Assembly (NCBI RefSeq): GCF_009674675.1
Contig: NZ_WKJC01000001.1
Location: 1-64,000 of the forward strand
Direction: 5' to 3'
DNA length: 64,000 bases
Source: Kangiella sp. HZ709
Lineage (GTDB): Bacteria; Pseudomonadota; Gammaproteobacteria; Enterobacterales; Kangiellaceae
Part shown: piece by piece, positions 19,751 to 28,362 of the stretch
Layout: each line of letters opens with the position of its first letter
Numbering within the stretch: position 1 is the stretch's first letter
Program-made: the position numbers and the translations under genes
Notes under the pieces: model-generated
The model's database searches: none
Seen by the model: only the letters and a program-made list of their open reading frames with translations
Told to the model about the DNA's origin: nothing

Positions 19751-19758
19751 GTGTAAAG

Positions 19759-21216
19759 TTAAAAACCGCCACCCGTTTTAAAGCCGCCACCGCCGCCAGA
19801 AGAAGAACCTCCGCCACCCCATCCAGAGGGAAAACGGATGCCGCGTGGAAACTTTATGCTTGGGCCGCGGTTATTGCTAGGGAAGTTAATGCCACCGGGA
19901 AGGCCAATACCACCATGCCTTTGGGTATAGCGACGTTTTTCAAATCTTTGGCTACGCTTAAAAATACGCCAAAGCTCTTTAGCGTTCACTTGATCACCAA
20001 TAAACTGAGCTAAAATTCCCGATAAAATAACGCCGTCTTTAAATTTTGAATTATAAGCGTCGTAGTCAGAACGCTTAAACTTCCTACGAACTTCTTTCAA
20101 GTCTTCTAGTTTTCTATTCACGCTTTTATGAGCTAATTGAAGGGAAGAGATATTCTCTTCTAGTTGGGATTTATCTTCTTTTAATGATAACAGTTGATTA
20201 GTTAAATGATCATCTCTGGGGCTTTCAGTTTGCCTGGCTTCATACTGTAATTGGGAAATCGGCTCAGCTTTAAAGCTTTCCATAAGAATGCTAATGGCTT
20301 TAGCAATATATTTATCAGTTTCTAGGTTAAATGACTCGCGCTTTTTAATTAGGTTTTGGTAGGTTTCTTCTTCTGCAGTGAGCTTTTGATCAATAGCGGA
20401 TAGTTTTTTTCTTTCTAGACCGACAGTGCTTTCTAATTGCTCTGCGCCTGCATCAATTTCAAAATCTCTTTGCATCTGCTGTAATTCTGCAAGCTCGTTC
20501 TGCGCTTGTTGCTGTAGATTTTCAGTATGCTCTGCTAGCTTCTTAGGTATATTGGTTAAGGTGAAATAATTGACTCGAGCTTTATCATAATCGATATGCT
20601 TAGCTAATTTTTTATCAAAAAACCGTGTGATGAAACCTGCATTATATTGACTGGTGCCATATTGGCGCTGCCATAAATACATGAAGATTTTATCAGCTCG
20701 ATAAGGCGCACCTTTATCTTCTAATTCTTGTTCTGCTTGAGCGGTTTTATCATTGGCATTAGATGCCATATCTACTAAATCTTGCGCCGTTAGTTGCTGT
20801 TGTAAAAAGCTCTTATCTGATTCAAGTTTGCCATCAACCTTAGCTAAAAGATCTTCCAAAGCTTCCACAGCTTTATCGAGTTCAATCGCTTGTTGATTAC
20901 GCTCTTGATCAAATTGTAATTGATTAGTTTGCGAGGTCTCTATTTTGTTAGCAATAATTTCGATTTGATCATTACGCTGAATTAATAACTGCGCAGCTTG
21001 TCGTTCGGCATAGTCGAGCTGTTCGGACAACTGGTTAGCTTGAATAGCATCAAGGCGCATCTTCGCCAATTGGCGGTAACTCTCGGATTCTTTTTGACGT
21101 ATGCCTAATAGCTTTTGACCATAGCGTTCTAATTCATAGTCCGTTTGTGATAATTCTGAACGAATTTTTTGCAGACTTTGATCAATTTCATTTAATGCTT
21201 GACGACCGGAATACAT
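19759..21216 (-). CDS. Unknown long coiled-coil protein with glycine-rich C-terminal tail
   Basis: The protein has 485 residues. Nearly the whole length from residue 1 to about 400 has heptad-rich, Glu/Gln/Lys-rich helical sequence, broken near 165-200 by a more folded aromatic stretch ('KIFMYLWQRQYGTSQYNAG'). The last 65 residues are basic and then almost pure Gly/Ser (GGGGSSSGGGGGF). There is no signal peptide or membrane span. This is the third gene of a three-gene minus-strand run starting at 23750, 49 bases after the DUF6384 gene. No function is recognised. A filament, scaffold or membrane-remodelling role is conceivable. Confidence 0.78.
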   Translation of the reverse strand: MYSGRQALNEIDQSLQKIRSELSQTDYELERYGQKLLGIRQKESESYRQLAKMRLDAIQANQLSEQLDYAERQAAQLLIQRNDQIEIIANKIETSQTNQLQFDQERNQQAIELDKAVEALEDLLAKVDGKLESDKSFLQQQLTAQDLVDMASNANDKTAQAEQELEDKGAPYRADKIFMYLWQRQYGTSQYNAGFITRFFDKKLAKHIDYDKARVNYFTLTNIPKKLAEHTENLQQQAQNELAELQQMQRDFEIDAGAEQLESTVGLERKKLSAIDQKLTAEEETYQNLIKKRESFNLETDKYIAKAISILMESFKAEPISQLQYEARQTESPRDDHLTNQLLSLKEDKSQLEENISSLQLAHKSVNRKLEDLKEVRRKFKRSDYDAYNSKFKDGVILSGILAQFIGDQVNAKELWRIFKRSQRFEKRRYTQRHGGIGLPGGINFPSNNRGPSIKFPRGIRFPSGWGGGGSSSGGGGGFKTGGGF

Positions 21217-21265
21217 AATTATGAGTTATCCTCTGGATGTATCGTCTGAATCTTCTTCATATTAT

Positions 21266-22552
21266 TCACCATTGAGTAATTGCTTTGCCGTTCGTGGGAA
21301 AGCGATAATTTACCTCGAGCTCCCCATAAGCTTTATTCCCAAAAATATTGTTTTGCACGATACCGTCGTCTTGCTTGTCACGAGCAACTTGGTCATAGAT
21401 AGGCTTTTCTACGCGCACTCCCCATTTGCTGACCCGTTGAACAGTACCGGTTTCTTCATTGATGACAGGAACTTGAATGGTTCTGTTATCTTTGCTGTGG
21501 GCTTCAACAATAATGTAGTAATTTCTAGCATTTCGATTAATTTCAGGCTGTCTCCAAACACCAGTGCGCTCACCATGTCTATAAACAATTTTTAATTGGT
21601 AATTAAGCTGCAAGTCATCAATTAGCTCCTTCAAATCGGTTGTAGCACCATTCGCGCTGGCGATATCCAACCCTTGAATTGCAGCTAATCCTTGCCGATA
21701 GAATTCTTTAGCTAGGCTTTTTGCTTTAGCAACTTTAGCAATCTCTATTGCTTGATTGCGCAAGTTTAATAATTCGTTTGGCAACAGATTTAACTGATGT
21801 AATTGCTTAATGCTAAGTTCGGCTTCGTTGAGTTTGTTTTCGGCTTTGGATAATTCCTGCTGCTGCCTTTCTAAAATCTGCAAAGAACCGCTCATTTTCG
21901 GATCAATTTCTTTAAAGTTTTGAGGGACAAAATTAGGTGCTAATCGAAGAGTACGAGCAGCATCAATATGAGTAGCAGAAGTTTTTAATAATTGAAACGC
22001 TGTTTGCTTTTGTCGATCAAACAAAGCAGTTAATTGAGGATCTTTTGGTTTTGTAGCGCGGTTAAGCTCTGCTACCAGCGAGTCTAAACGAGACTGTAAA
22101 GTTTCTTTATTCGTATTGGCCGTGACAATCGATTGATTAAAAGCCTGAGCTTTCTCATCTAGCTCTCTTTGCTGGGGCAGGGTAAATATAGCCCATGTGG
22201 CTGCCCAAGCTAAGCCCACAATTCCCCCAATAAAAGCTAAGCCTTTTCCCCATTTCTTTCTATTGATATAAGCGTGAGCAAACTTAGTAAACAAAGAGGT
22301 TTTAGGCGGTTTGTAAGCGAAGCGCTCATCTTCTATAGCTTCTATTGCCTCTTTAATAGTTGCGTCGCTAACTGCTATTCCTTGACTGGCATAGGTTGCT
22401 TTGACTTTTTCAAATAACGCTTTTTCACGTTCTTCGGCGGATAATTCTTTCTCAACGATCCGCTCTCGATGTCGAATGGTATCGGCAATATCCATCGCCA
22501 ACATGACATCCGATAAAGGGATATCATGCTGTGGTTTAGTGTTTTTTGTCAT
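21266..22552 (-). CDS. DUF6384 family protein with one membrane span
   Basis: The protein has 428 residues. The N-terminal 100 residues ('LSDVMLAMDIADTIRHRERI', then 'LFEKVKATYASQGIAVSD' and 'ERFAYKPP') match the DUF6384 pattern as I remember it. One transmembrane helix (about 105-125, 'GLAFIGGIVGLAWAATWAIF') separates them from a long coiled coil (about 130-300) and a C-terminal globular beta domain (about 310-428, 'VYRHGERTGVWRQPEINRNA'). The C-terminal part is therefore probably periplasmic. The gene lies 16 bases after the upstream coiled-coil gene and almost surely in the same operon. No biochemical role is known to me. Confidence 0.8.
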   Translation of the reverse strand: MTKNTKPQHDIPLSDVMLAMDIADTIRHRERIVEKELSAEEREKALFEKVKATYASQGIAVSDATIKEAIEAIEDERFAYKPPKTSLFTKFAHAYINRKKWGKGLAFIGGIVGLAWAATWAIFTLPQQRELDEKAQAFNQSIVTANTNKETLQSRLDSLVAELNRATKPKDPQLTALFDRQKQTAFQLLKTSATHIDAARTLRLAPNFVPQNFKEIDPKMSGSLQILERQQQELSKAENKLNEAELSIKQLHQLNLLPNELLNLRNQAIEIAKVAKAKSLAKEFYRQGLAAIQGLDIASANGATTDLKELIDDLQLNYQLKIVYRHGERTGVWRQPEINRNARNYYIIVEAHSKDNRTIQVPVINEETGTVQRVSKWGVRVEKPIYDQVARDKQDDGIVQNNIFGNKAYGELEVNYRFPTNGKAITQW

Positions 22553-22568
22553 TCAGTAACTTGTTGAA

Positions 22569-23750
22569 TTAGGCATTAATAACTAAAGCATTACCGCGGC
22601 TAGCCAATTCTGCCAGACGACGTTTACCATCTTCAGCGGCCAAACGAACTTCCTCTGCATTACGAGTTGCTTGGTCACGCATTTCTTCTATTAAGCTCAC
22701 TGAACGCTCTTGGAAGTTTACAATAGAGTCTACCAATTTTTTCACTGATTCAGCTTTAATTGTAGCGCCATAGCCTTCACGTAACGCTTCTTCTTGAACT
22801 TTATCACCAACTTCGCCTAATATTTCTAAGCTTTGATTGATGCCTTCTTTCATGCTTTTTAAGGTTTCTGTCGCTTCATGTAAACCATGCAAGCCAGTAA
22901 ATGAGGCTGATAAAGCAGTAAAGACTGTTTCATTAGTGCCAAAGAAAGTAACTGATTGAGAATAAACGCGTTCTTTAGCATTGGTGGTCTGTAATAAACG
23001 GGCCATGACGGCTTCAGAGGTGTTATAGGATATAGTTAAGTTATCAGATAAGTCTTTGGTAATTTGGTAGCGGTCATCGGAATTTTGCAACTCGCGTAAA
23101 CGCTCATCACGAGCTAACTCTAATCGTGCTATTTGTTCGCGATCTTCGCTAGTATTAGTTTCAATATCCTTTGCCGCATTACTCAAATTAGTTTTTGCTT
23201 GCTCAAGTTCTGCGTCGGCTTTCTTTAAAACATTTAAAGCTAAAACTTCAGATTCTTTTAAAGCGCCTCTAAAATCACGATAAGCATCCAGAATAATTTG
23301 TTCACGCTCAATTTGGTCTTTAGTATCTGCTGCAACTTCTAAATAAGTTTCGCGAATCTTTTGGAAGCGAGTAGGAATGTCACCACGAGTGACTTTCATC
23401 CATACATTACCAATGCGCTCCATGACGTCAATTTTGCCATCCTCTAACTGATCGACCATTTCTTTAGCATCATCACGTATAGAGTTAAATCGTTCGGTAA
23501 TGCCTTCATAGCGCTCGCCAATACGCATAGCTTGAATTTGCTCGCGTACTACTTCGTTAAACAGCGAAGCTTGGTTTAACGTTCTTGCAATGGCGATAGT
23601 TTTTTCTTCATCTAAGTCAGAAATTTTATTGATCAGACTGATGACAGGAGCCTCATCTGTTTTTTCAGGCATCAATCCCAAGTCGCGTAACTTGTTCATT
23701 GCTTGATCCAAATATTTTAAAGGCATAGCGGTAATAGAAGTGCTAGACAT
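22569..23750 (-). CDS. Unknown all-helical coiled-coil protein, first gene of the DUF6384 operon
   Basis: The protein has 393 residues, is soluble and highly charged, with Glu/Arg/Lys/Gln heptads through most of its length. Segments such as 'ARTLNQASLFNEVVREQIQAMRIGERYEGI' suggest a bundle of long helices. Length and all-helical nature recall TelA-type toxic-anion-resistance proteins, but I do not see a TelA signature and do not assign it. A strong RBS (CAGGAG) lies before the ATG and a candidate promoter is at 23807-23834. It heads the run 23750 to 19759. Confidence 0.8.
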   Translation of the reverse strand: MSSTSITAMPLKYLDQAMNKLRDLGLMPEKTDEAPVISLINKISDLDEEKTIAIARTLNQASLFNEVVREQIQAMRIGERYEGITERFNSIRDDAKEMVDQLEDGKIDVMERIGNVWMKVTRGDIPTRFQKIRETYLEVAADTKDQIEREQIILDAYRDFRGALKESEVLALNVLKKADAELEQAKTNLSNAAKDIETNTSEDREQIARLELARDERLRELQNSDDRYQITKDLSDNLTISYNTSEAVMARLLQTTNAKERVYSQSVTFFGTNETVFTALSASFTGLHGLHEATETLKSMKEGINQSLEILGEVGDKVQEEALREGYGATIKAESVKKLVDSIVNFQERSVSLIEEMRDQATRNAEEVRLAAEDGKRRLAELASRGNALVINA

Positions 23751-23806
23751 GATTTTCTCCTGTGATCCATTTTAACGAACTGTAATTGTTTTGCGTTCTT
23801 ACCTTT

Positions 23807-23834
23807 ATATTATGATAAATAGCTTGGAATTCAA
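23807..23834 (-). promoter_or_regulatory. Candidate promoter of the coiled-coil/DUF6384 operon
   Basis: Read on the minus strand there is TTGAAT, a 16-base spacer and TAATAT, each four of six to consensus, about 57 bases upstream of the ATG at 23750. It is the only plausible sigma-70-like pair noticed in this gap. Confidence 0.35.
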
Positions 23835-23893
23835 GGATTTATCTAACAGCAAGCGTTAAATCTTTGTTAAATCAGTATATTAGAGTAGGTTAT

Positions 23894-24352
23894 TCAACGA
23901 ATAGAGGCTAAATACTTATCAAGGTGATTGGCAAAAGACTGCCTGTCCGACTGAGATAGAGGCGGTGGCCCGCCACGGTTTTGACCCGAAGCCTCAAGGG
24001 TTTCTCGCATTGAGTCCATAAAATCACGCATATTAAGCCGCTGCCTAATATTCGATTTATCAAATAACTCTCCTCGAGCGCTCAATGCTATAGCGCCTTT
24101 ATCGATAGCCTCTGCGGCTAACGGGATATCTGAAGTTATAACCAAGTCGTTTGCTTCGACTCGTTTAACAATCTCATCATCTGCCACATCAAATCCTTTT
24201 GGAACTTGTAATGACTTTATATTTTCGATTTTTGGGACAGGAACATAGTGATTAGCAATAAAAGTAAGACTTACCTTAGTTCGGATAGCGGCTTTTATTA
24301 GAATATCTCTAATCACAACAGGGCATGCATCAGCATCTACAAAAATCTGCAT
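23894..24352 (-). CDS. yaiI: UPF0178 (YaiI/YqxD) family protein
   Basis: The protein has 152 residues. '[22 protein letters not shown]' at the start and '[25 protein letters not shown]' in the middle are the family hallmarks, with acidic residues in a PIN/NYN-like nuclease arrangement. The '[20 protein letters not shown]' end also fits. The family (DUF188) is widespread, and its biological role is unsettled though the fold suggests a nuclease. It lies 12 bases after the helicase gene, probably co-transcribed. Confidence 0.9.
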   Translation of the reverse strand: MQIFVDADACPVVIRDILIKAAIRTKVSLTFIANHYVPVPKIENIKSLQVPKGFDVADDEIVKRVEANDLVITSDIPLAAEAIDKGAIALSARGELFDKSNIRQRLNMRDFMDSMRETLEASGQNRGGPPPLSQSDRQSFANHLDKYLASIR

Positions 24353-24364
24353 AGGGATAAAGTT

Positions 24365-25714
24365 TTATTTAGTTCTTAAAGGCTTAATTGGGCCGTCACT
24401 TAAACCGCCAAACTTCTTCTTTGGTTTGCTATTTGAAATGGTATCTTCTGGTTCCATTTTAGGCGTATTTTTCTTAGCTTGTTTTTTTTCTAAGCGTTTC
24501 TTTTCTCTGGCAGTTAGCTTTTTGCCACCGGAGCGCTTGCCTTTAGTTGCAGCTTTACCATTCGATTTGAGATTTTTTGGTCCTGTGTATTTTCCTAATA
24601 AAGATTGGATTAGGCGTTTTTCAAATTTGGTTTTAAGAAAATTCTCAATGGTCGCCATTAAATTCCATTCACGCGAGCTTATCAATGAAATGGCGGTTCC
24701 TGATTCTCCTGCACGGCCAGTCCTACCTATACGGTGAATATAGTCATCACCGTTTTGTGCCATATCAAAATTAATGACTAAATCTACTTCCTTGACATCC
24801 AACCCGCGAGCTGCGACGTCGGAAGCCACTAAAATATTAAATTTATTATCACGGAATTGCATCATGACTTGATTGCGAATTTCTTGCGAGTTATCACCAT
24901 GCAAAGTACCAGTAGCATGCTTATGATACTTCAATAATCCCCCCAAACGATCTACCTGAGTTTTGGTGTTGCAAAAAATAATAGCCTTACGGTATTTTTC
25001 GTTTTTAAGTAGCCAATTGACTAGCTTTTCTTTGTGCTTTAAATCATCGGCGGGAATGATTTGCTGTTGGATCTGTTTCTGTTGCTCTTCAAAGCTGTTA
25101 AGTACCAGGTAACTCGGCTGATTAAGCATTTTCTCAATGACTGGTTTTACACCACGAGCATTTAAAGTCGCAGAGAATAATAATGTTTGACGTTGGTTAT
25201 TACAAAACTCTGAAATGGCGGTAACGTCATCACTAAAGCCTAGGTCGAGCATTTTATCGGCTTCGTCTAATACTAAATACTCGAGATTTTTTAATTCAGT
25301 AGCACCGCCTTGACTATGATCTAAGATTCTTCCAGGAGTGGCTATCAACACTTCTGGATCTTTGCGTAGCATTGAGCGCTGAAATTGCATTGAAGCGCCA
25401 CCAGTTAAAACACCTGCGGTTAAGCTAGTGAGATTAGCCAATTGTTCAAATTGTTTTTCTACTTGTCTAGCCAACTCGCGGGTCGGCACCAATATCAAGC
25501 AACGAGTTCCTGAGGTTTTAACGGGTTTGTTTAATAGCTTATCTAAAATAGGAAGCAAATAAGCTGCAGTTTTGCCTGAACCCGTTTCGGCACTAGCAGC
25601 TAAATCTTTACCGTCTAGGATTAATGGTAGAGCTTTGGCCTGAATTTCAGTTTCTTGTGTAAATTCAAGTTTCAGCAAAGTTTTTTGAAGCTTTTGGTGT
25701 AATAAATTAAACAA
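24365..25714 (-). CDS. DEAD-box ATP-dependent RNA helicase (SrmB/RhlE-like)
   Basis: The protein has 449 residues. The helicase motifs in order are AETGSGKT (Walker A, about 40-47), PTRELA (about 76-81), TPGR (about 126-129), DEAD (about 150-153), SAT (about 181-183), VASDVAARGLD (about 296-306) and HRIGRTGR (about 325-332). A lysine-rich C-terminal tail of about 70 residues probably binds RNA. Such helicases help ribosome assembly or mRNA decay. Length and tail are like SrmB, but RhlE and related members cannot be excluded. It lies upstream of and close to yaiI. Confidence 0.9.
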   Translation of the reverse strand: MFNLLHQKLQKTLLKLEFTQETEIQAKALPLILDGKDLAASAETGSGKTAAYLLPILDKLLNKPVKTSGTRCLILVPTRELARQVEKQFEQLANLTSLTAGVLTGGASMQFQRSMLRKDPEVLIATPGRILDHSQGGATELKNLEYLVLDEADKMLDLGFSDDVTAISEFCNNQRQTLLFSATLNARGVKPVIEKMLNQPSYLVLNSFEEQQKQIQQQIIPADDLKHKEKLVNWLLKNEKYRKAIIFCNTKTQVDRLGGLLKYHKHATGTLHGDNSQEIRNQVMMQFRDNKFNILVASDVAARGLDVKEVDLVINFDMAQNGDDYIHRIGRTGRAGESGTAISLISSREWNLMATIENFLKTKFEKRLIQSLLGKYTGPKNLKSNGKAATKGKRSGGKKLTAREKKRLEKKQAKKNTPKMEPEDTISNSKPKKKFGGLSDGPIKPLRTK

Positions 25715-25792
25715 AGGATGTCACAGCTGTGATTTTATAGCTCAATTTTATCAATTATTAATAGCTATGTCTTAATTATGTCTTAATTTGAA

Positions 25793-26026
25793 CTAGTTAT
25801 TAGCCCTAGAGCTAAGCAGTGGCATAAATAAAGATTCTAGCCCATTGAGCTTAATTTCATAGATAAGTGCTAACTGTCGCCCGAGGCTGTTATTTGGAAA
25901 GCCTTCTTTGTTGAACCAAACCAAGTAGGGTTCTGGTAGTTCTAACAGCCTGCGTCCTTGGTACTTACCAAAGGGCATCACTTGGTTAATGGCTTTGATA
26001 ATTTCATGTTGCTCTGCTGCTAGCAT
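25793..26026 (-). CDS. DUF3820 family small protein
   Basis: The protein has 77 residues. The core 'MPFGKYQGRRLLELPEPYLVWF' and the following 'FPNNSLGRQLALIYEIKLNGL' are the DUF3820 signature, a family of small soluble gammaproteobacterial proteins sometimes labelled quorum-sensing-regulated virulence factor. The fold recalls the end of exonuclease-type proteins, but no activity is established. It stands alone between the helicase and the divergent dipeptidase gene. Confidence 0.85.
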   Translation of the reverse strand: MLAAEQHEIIKAINQVMPFGKYQGRRLLELPEPYLVWFNKEGFPNNSLGRQLALIYEIKLNGLESLFMPLLSSRANN

Positions 26027-26093
26027 ATGGTAATTCGTTTTAGATAATTCTATGATGATGTCAATTGTTCGATCTTAATGGGAATCTTGGCAT

Positions 26094-27386
26094 ATGAAAA
26101 CATCTTTTACCACCAATCTATTAGCCGCTTCGATGATTTTAACTTTATTCGCTTGTCAACAGGAAGAAAAATCTAATGCGGCTCCTGCTAAAGAGTCGGT
26201 GAAAGTTATCGACAATATTGAAGCAAAGGTTAATAAAGCAATCGGCATAACTTCTTTGGCAGAAAAGGCTGAAAAAATTAGTAAAAAGTACATCATTGCT
26301 GATCTGCATGTCGACGTTCCTTATCGTTTAGAAAATAAATATGATGATATTTCTAAAGCTACCGACGGTGGAGACTTTGATTATCCTCGGGCAAAAGCTG
26401 GTGGTTTGTCAGCACCATTTATGTCAATTTATGTACCTGCATCGCTCGAATTTGAAGGTGGTGATAGTACGGCACTTGCTGATAAATTGATTGATAGTGT
26501 TGAAGCGATTGTTAGCAATGCTCCAGATAAATTTGCTTTGGCTTATTCTGTGGATCAAATGCAGGAAAATTTTAAACAAGGATTGATTTCTCTACCGATG
26601 GGAATGGAGAATGGATCGCCGATAGCGGGAAGCATCGAAAATCTTCAGCATTTTTATAAACGAGGTATTCGTTATATCACCTTGTCTCACTCTTTGAGCA
26701 ATCATATTTCTGACTCTTCTTATGATGAAAAGCGTCCGAATAATGGGCTAAGCGATTTTGGTAAAGAGCTAGTAACCGCTATGAATGAGCTAGGCGTTAT
26801 GATTGATGTATCTCATGTCTCCGACAAGGCTTTTTACGACGTAATGGAAGTTTCAAAAGTGCCTGCAATAGCATCTCACTCTTCAGCTCGACATTTTACG
26901 CCTGGCTTTGAGCGTAATATGTCAGACGATATGATAAAAAAGCTTGCAGAAAATGGTGGCGTTATTTTTATTAACTTTGGTTCAACTTTTGTTCACCAAG
27001 CATCGCGTGATAGTTATGGTGCTATTTCGGCTGCGGTATCTGAATTTATGCAGTCTGTAGAAATCGATGATTCTAATGACCCTAAAGTGGTTGAATGGCG
27101 TAAAAACTATATAAAAGAGAATCCATTCGTATTTGCTGATCTGGAAATTGTATTGGACCATTTCGATCATGTGATCAAACTGGTTGGAGTGGAACATGTA
27201 GGTATTGGCTCTGACTATGATGGGGTGGGTGACACATTACCAAACGGTTTGAAAGATGCAGCTAGCTTTCCAACACTTATCGAAGGATTCTTAAAGCGTG
27301 GCTATTCAGAGTCAGATATAGAGAAAATCATGTCTGGTAATTTGATTCGAGTTTGGAAGCAAGTTGAAGAATATTCCAAGAAATGA
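26094..27386 (+). CDS. Membrane dipeptidase (M19, renal dipeptidase family) lipoprotein
   Basis: The protein has 430 residues. A lipoprotein signal ends in the lipobox LFAC (Cys at about 21), so the enzyme is membrane-anchored and periplasmic. The metal site starts with 'IADLHVDVPYR' (about 66-76, HxD). 'MGMENGSPIAG' carries the bridging Glu (about 182). 'DVSHVSD' (about 239) and 'IASHSSARHFTPG' (about 259) carry further His ligands, and 'GIGSDYDGVGDTLPNGL' closes the site. The family hydrolyses dipeptides, including D-amino-acid-containing ones. The next gene overlaps the stop (ATGATG). Confidence 0.92.
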   Translation: MKTSFTTNLLAASMILTLFACQQEEKSNAAPAKESVKVIDNIEAKVNKAIGITSLAEKAEKISKKYIIADLHVDVPYRLENKYDDISKATDGGDFDYPRAKAGGLSAPFMSIYVPASLEFEGGDSTALADKLIDSVEAIVSNAPDKFALAYSVDQMQENFKQGLISLPMGMENGSPIAGSIENLQHFYKRGIRYITLSHSLSNHISDSSYDEKRPNNGLSDFGKELVTAMNELGVMIDVSHVSDKAFYDVMEVSKVPAIASHSSARHFTPGFERNMSDDMIKKLAENGGVIFINFGSTFVHQASRDSYGAISAAVSEFMQSVEIDDSNDPKVVEWRKNYIKENPFVFADLEIVLDHFDHVIKLVGVEHVGIGSDYDGVGDTLPNGLKDAASFPTLIEGFLKRGYSESDIEKIMSGNLIRVWKQVEEYSKK

Positions 27387-27904
27387 TGCTTGATCCATTT
27401 TCTGCAATATCTAGCGGTAAATTAAAGCTCATAAGAAATAATAGCCATAGTCTAGTTTTAAGTCGCTCAAAAGTTGGAGCAGCCATTGGTGCGAGTCTTT
27501 CAATTATCGCTTTGATCTTTGTATTGCTGATGTTTAAGAAAGCACAAGCTCAAGATAAAACTTTTGTTTTTATTATGCTATTGGCTATAGCTTTGGCAAC
27601 TGTCCCTTCTATTTATTTAAGTTTTGTTGCTATGATGAAAGGTGAGCAATATAAATTTCAGAAAAAACGTAGGCGTATCTATAAAAACAGAGAGAAGTGG
27701 TTTAAATTTTCTGAAATTGTTGGTATCCAAATAGTTCACCAATACGATAATGAAGACCATAAATGGAAATATGAGCTTTTATTGATTTCAATCGGAAAGC
27801 ATAAATATAAATTAGATGCTCAGTATGATTTGGGTGAAATTAAGTTGTTAGCAGAGGCTATTGGTGAAGCTATGAATATAAGAGTTTTAAATGAATATGA
27901 ATAA
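27383..27904 (+). CDS. Unknown two-span membrane protein with a cytosolic PH-like domain
   Basis: The protein has 173 residues. Two hydrophobic helices (about 32-50 and 58-78) are followed by a soluble beta-rich region of about 90 residues ('EKWFKFSEIVGIQIVHQYD', 'WKYELLLISIGKHKYKLD'), which looks like a small PH-type fold. The start overlaps the dipeptidase stop by four bases, so the two are co-translated. A second ATG immediately follows the first, so either could be the start. No known family is assigned. Confidence 0.7.
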   Translation: MMLDPFSAISSGKLKLIRNNSHSLVLSRSKVGAAIGASLSIIALIFVLLMFKKAQAQDKTFVFIMLLAIALATVPSIYLSFVAMMKGEQYKFQKKRRRIYKNREKWFKFSEIVGIQIVHQYDNEDHKWKYELLLISIGKHKYKLDAQYDLGEIKLLAEAIGEAMNIRVLNEYE

Positions 27905-27931
27905 AAAAGCCTACTTAAAGTAGGCTTTTAT
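27905..27931. terminator. Bidirectional Rho-independent terminator
   Basis: AAAAGCCTAC / GTAGGCTTTT forms a perfect 10-bp stem with T tracts on both strands. It ends the dipeptidase operon on the plus strand and the glycine-rich gene (stop at 27947) on the minus strand. Confidence 0.88.
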
Positions 27932-27946
27932 AATGCCGGAAAACGA

Positions 27947-28252
27947 TTAAGAGCCAGAACCACCAATCATCTTCTTAACGAAGCCTACGATACCAGCTAC
28001 GATGCCACCGCCAGCAACACCGCCACCAATATTAGATAAGATACCAGTTAAATCCATCGCTGAAGCAGGGTCTGCTCCTGTAGCGCCTAGGATTAAACCA
28101 GAAAGGGTGGTACCGCCTAACCAGCCGCCTACAGCACCTGATATAGTGTTAATAAGACCACCAGCATTTAAGTTTTTCATTAGTTTTGGAATTAAGTTAC
28201 CGCCTGCCGCGCCACTTACAACACTAATTATCATTGGAAGATATTCCATCAT
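27947..28252 (-). CDS. Small glycine-zipper membrane protein
   Basis: The protein has 101 residues. The minus-strand reading is chosen because a very strong RBS (GAGGGGG) lies about eight bases before the ATGATG start and the protein is composed of GxxxG-rich helices ('SAVSGAAGGNLIPKL'-like, 'GAVGGWLGGTTLSGLILG', 'GGGVAGGGIVAGIVGFVKKM'). Similar small Gly/Ala-rich proteins with an 'IxGxxGGGxxxxIxGxIK' end are known in proteobacteria as conserved hypotheticals. The open plus-strand frame over the same DNA is a shadow. It is predicted to insert in or coat membranes; function unknown. Confidence 0.75.
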   Translation of the reverse strand: MMEYLPMIISVVSGAAGGNLIPKLMKNLNAGGLINTISGAVGGWLGGTTLSGLILGATGADPASAMDLTGILSNIGGGVAGGGIVAGIVGFVKKMIGGSGS

Positions 28253-28362
28253 TTTGAGCCCCCTCGAGTCTTTTTATATGGTTTATTTATAAATAGTTAT
28301 TATCACTATCGGAATTTAATATGCCATTAAACTCGTCTAAAATCTAATAAAAGCTCACGATT

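Noticed and set aside
21221-21595. Plus-strand 124-residue frame at the 21.2-21.6 kb junction
   Set aside because: It is antisense to the DUF6384 gene and shows no RBS or protein-like composition beyond the shadow pattern.
22569-23750. TelA-type tellurite resistance assignment for the 393-residue coiled-coil protein
   Set aside because: Length and helical content fit, but no TelA signature is seen and no tellurite gene partner is nearby.
28002-28292. Plus-strand Pro/Pro-Ala-rich frame opposite the glycine-rich gene
   Set aside because: It is the complement of a Gly-rich coding region. The minus-strand gene has a strong RBS and a family-like sequence.
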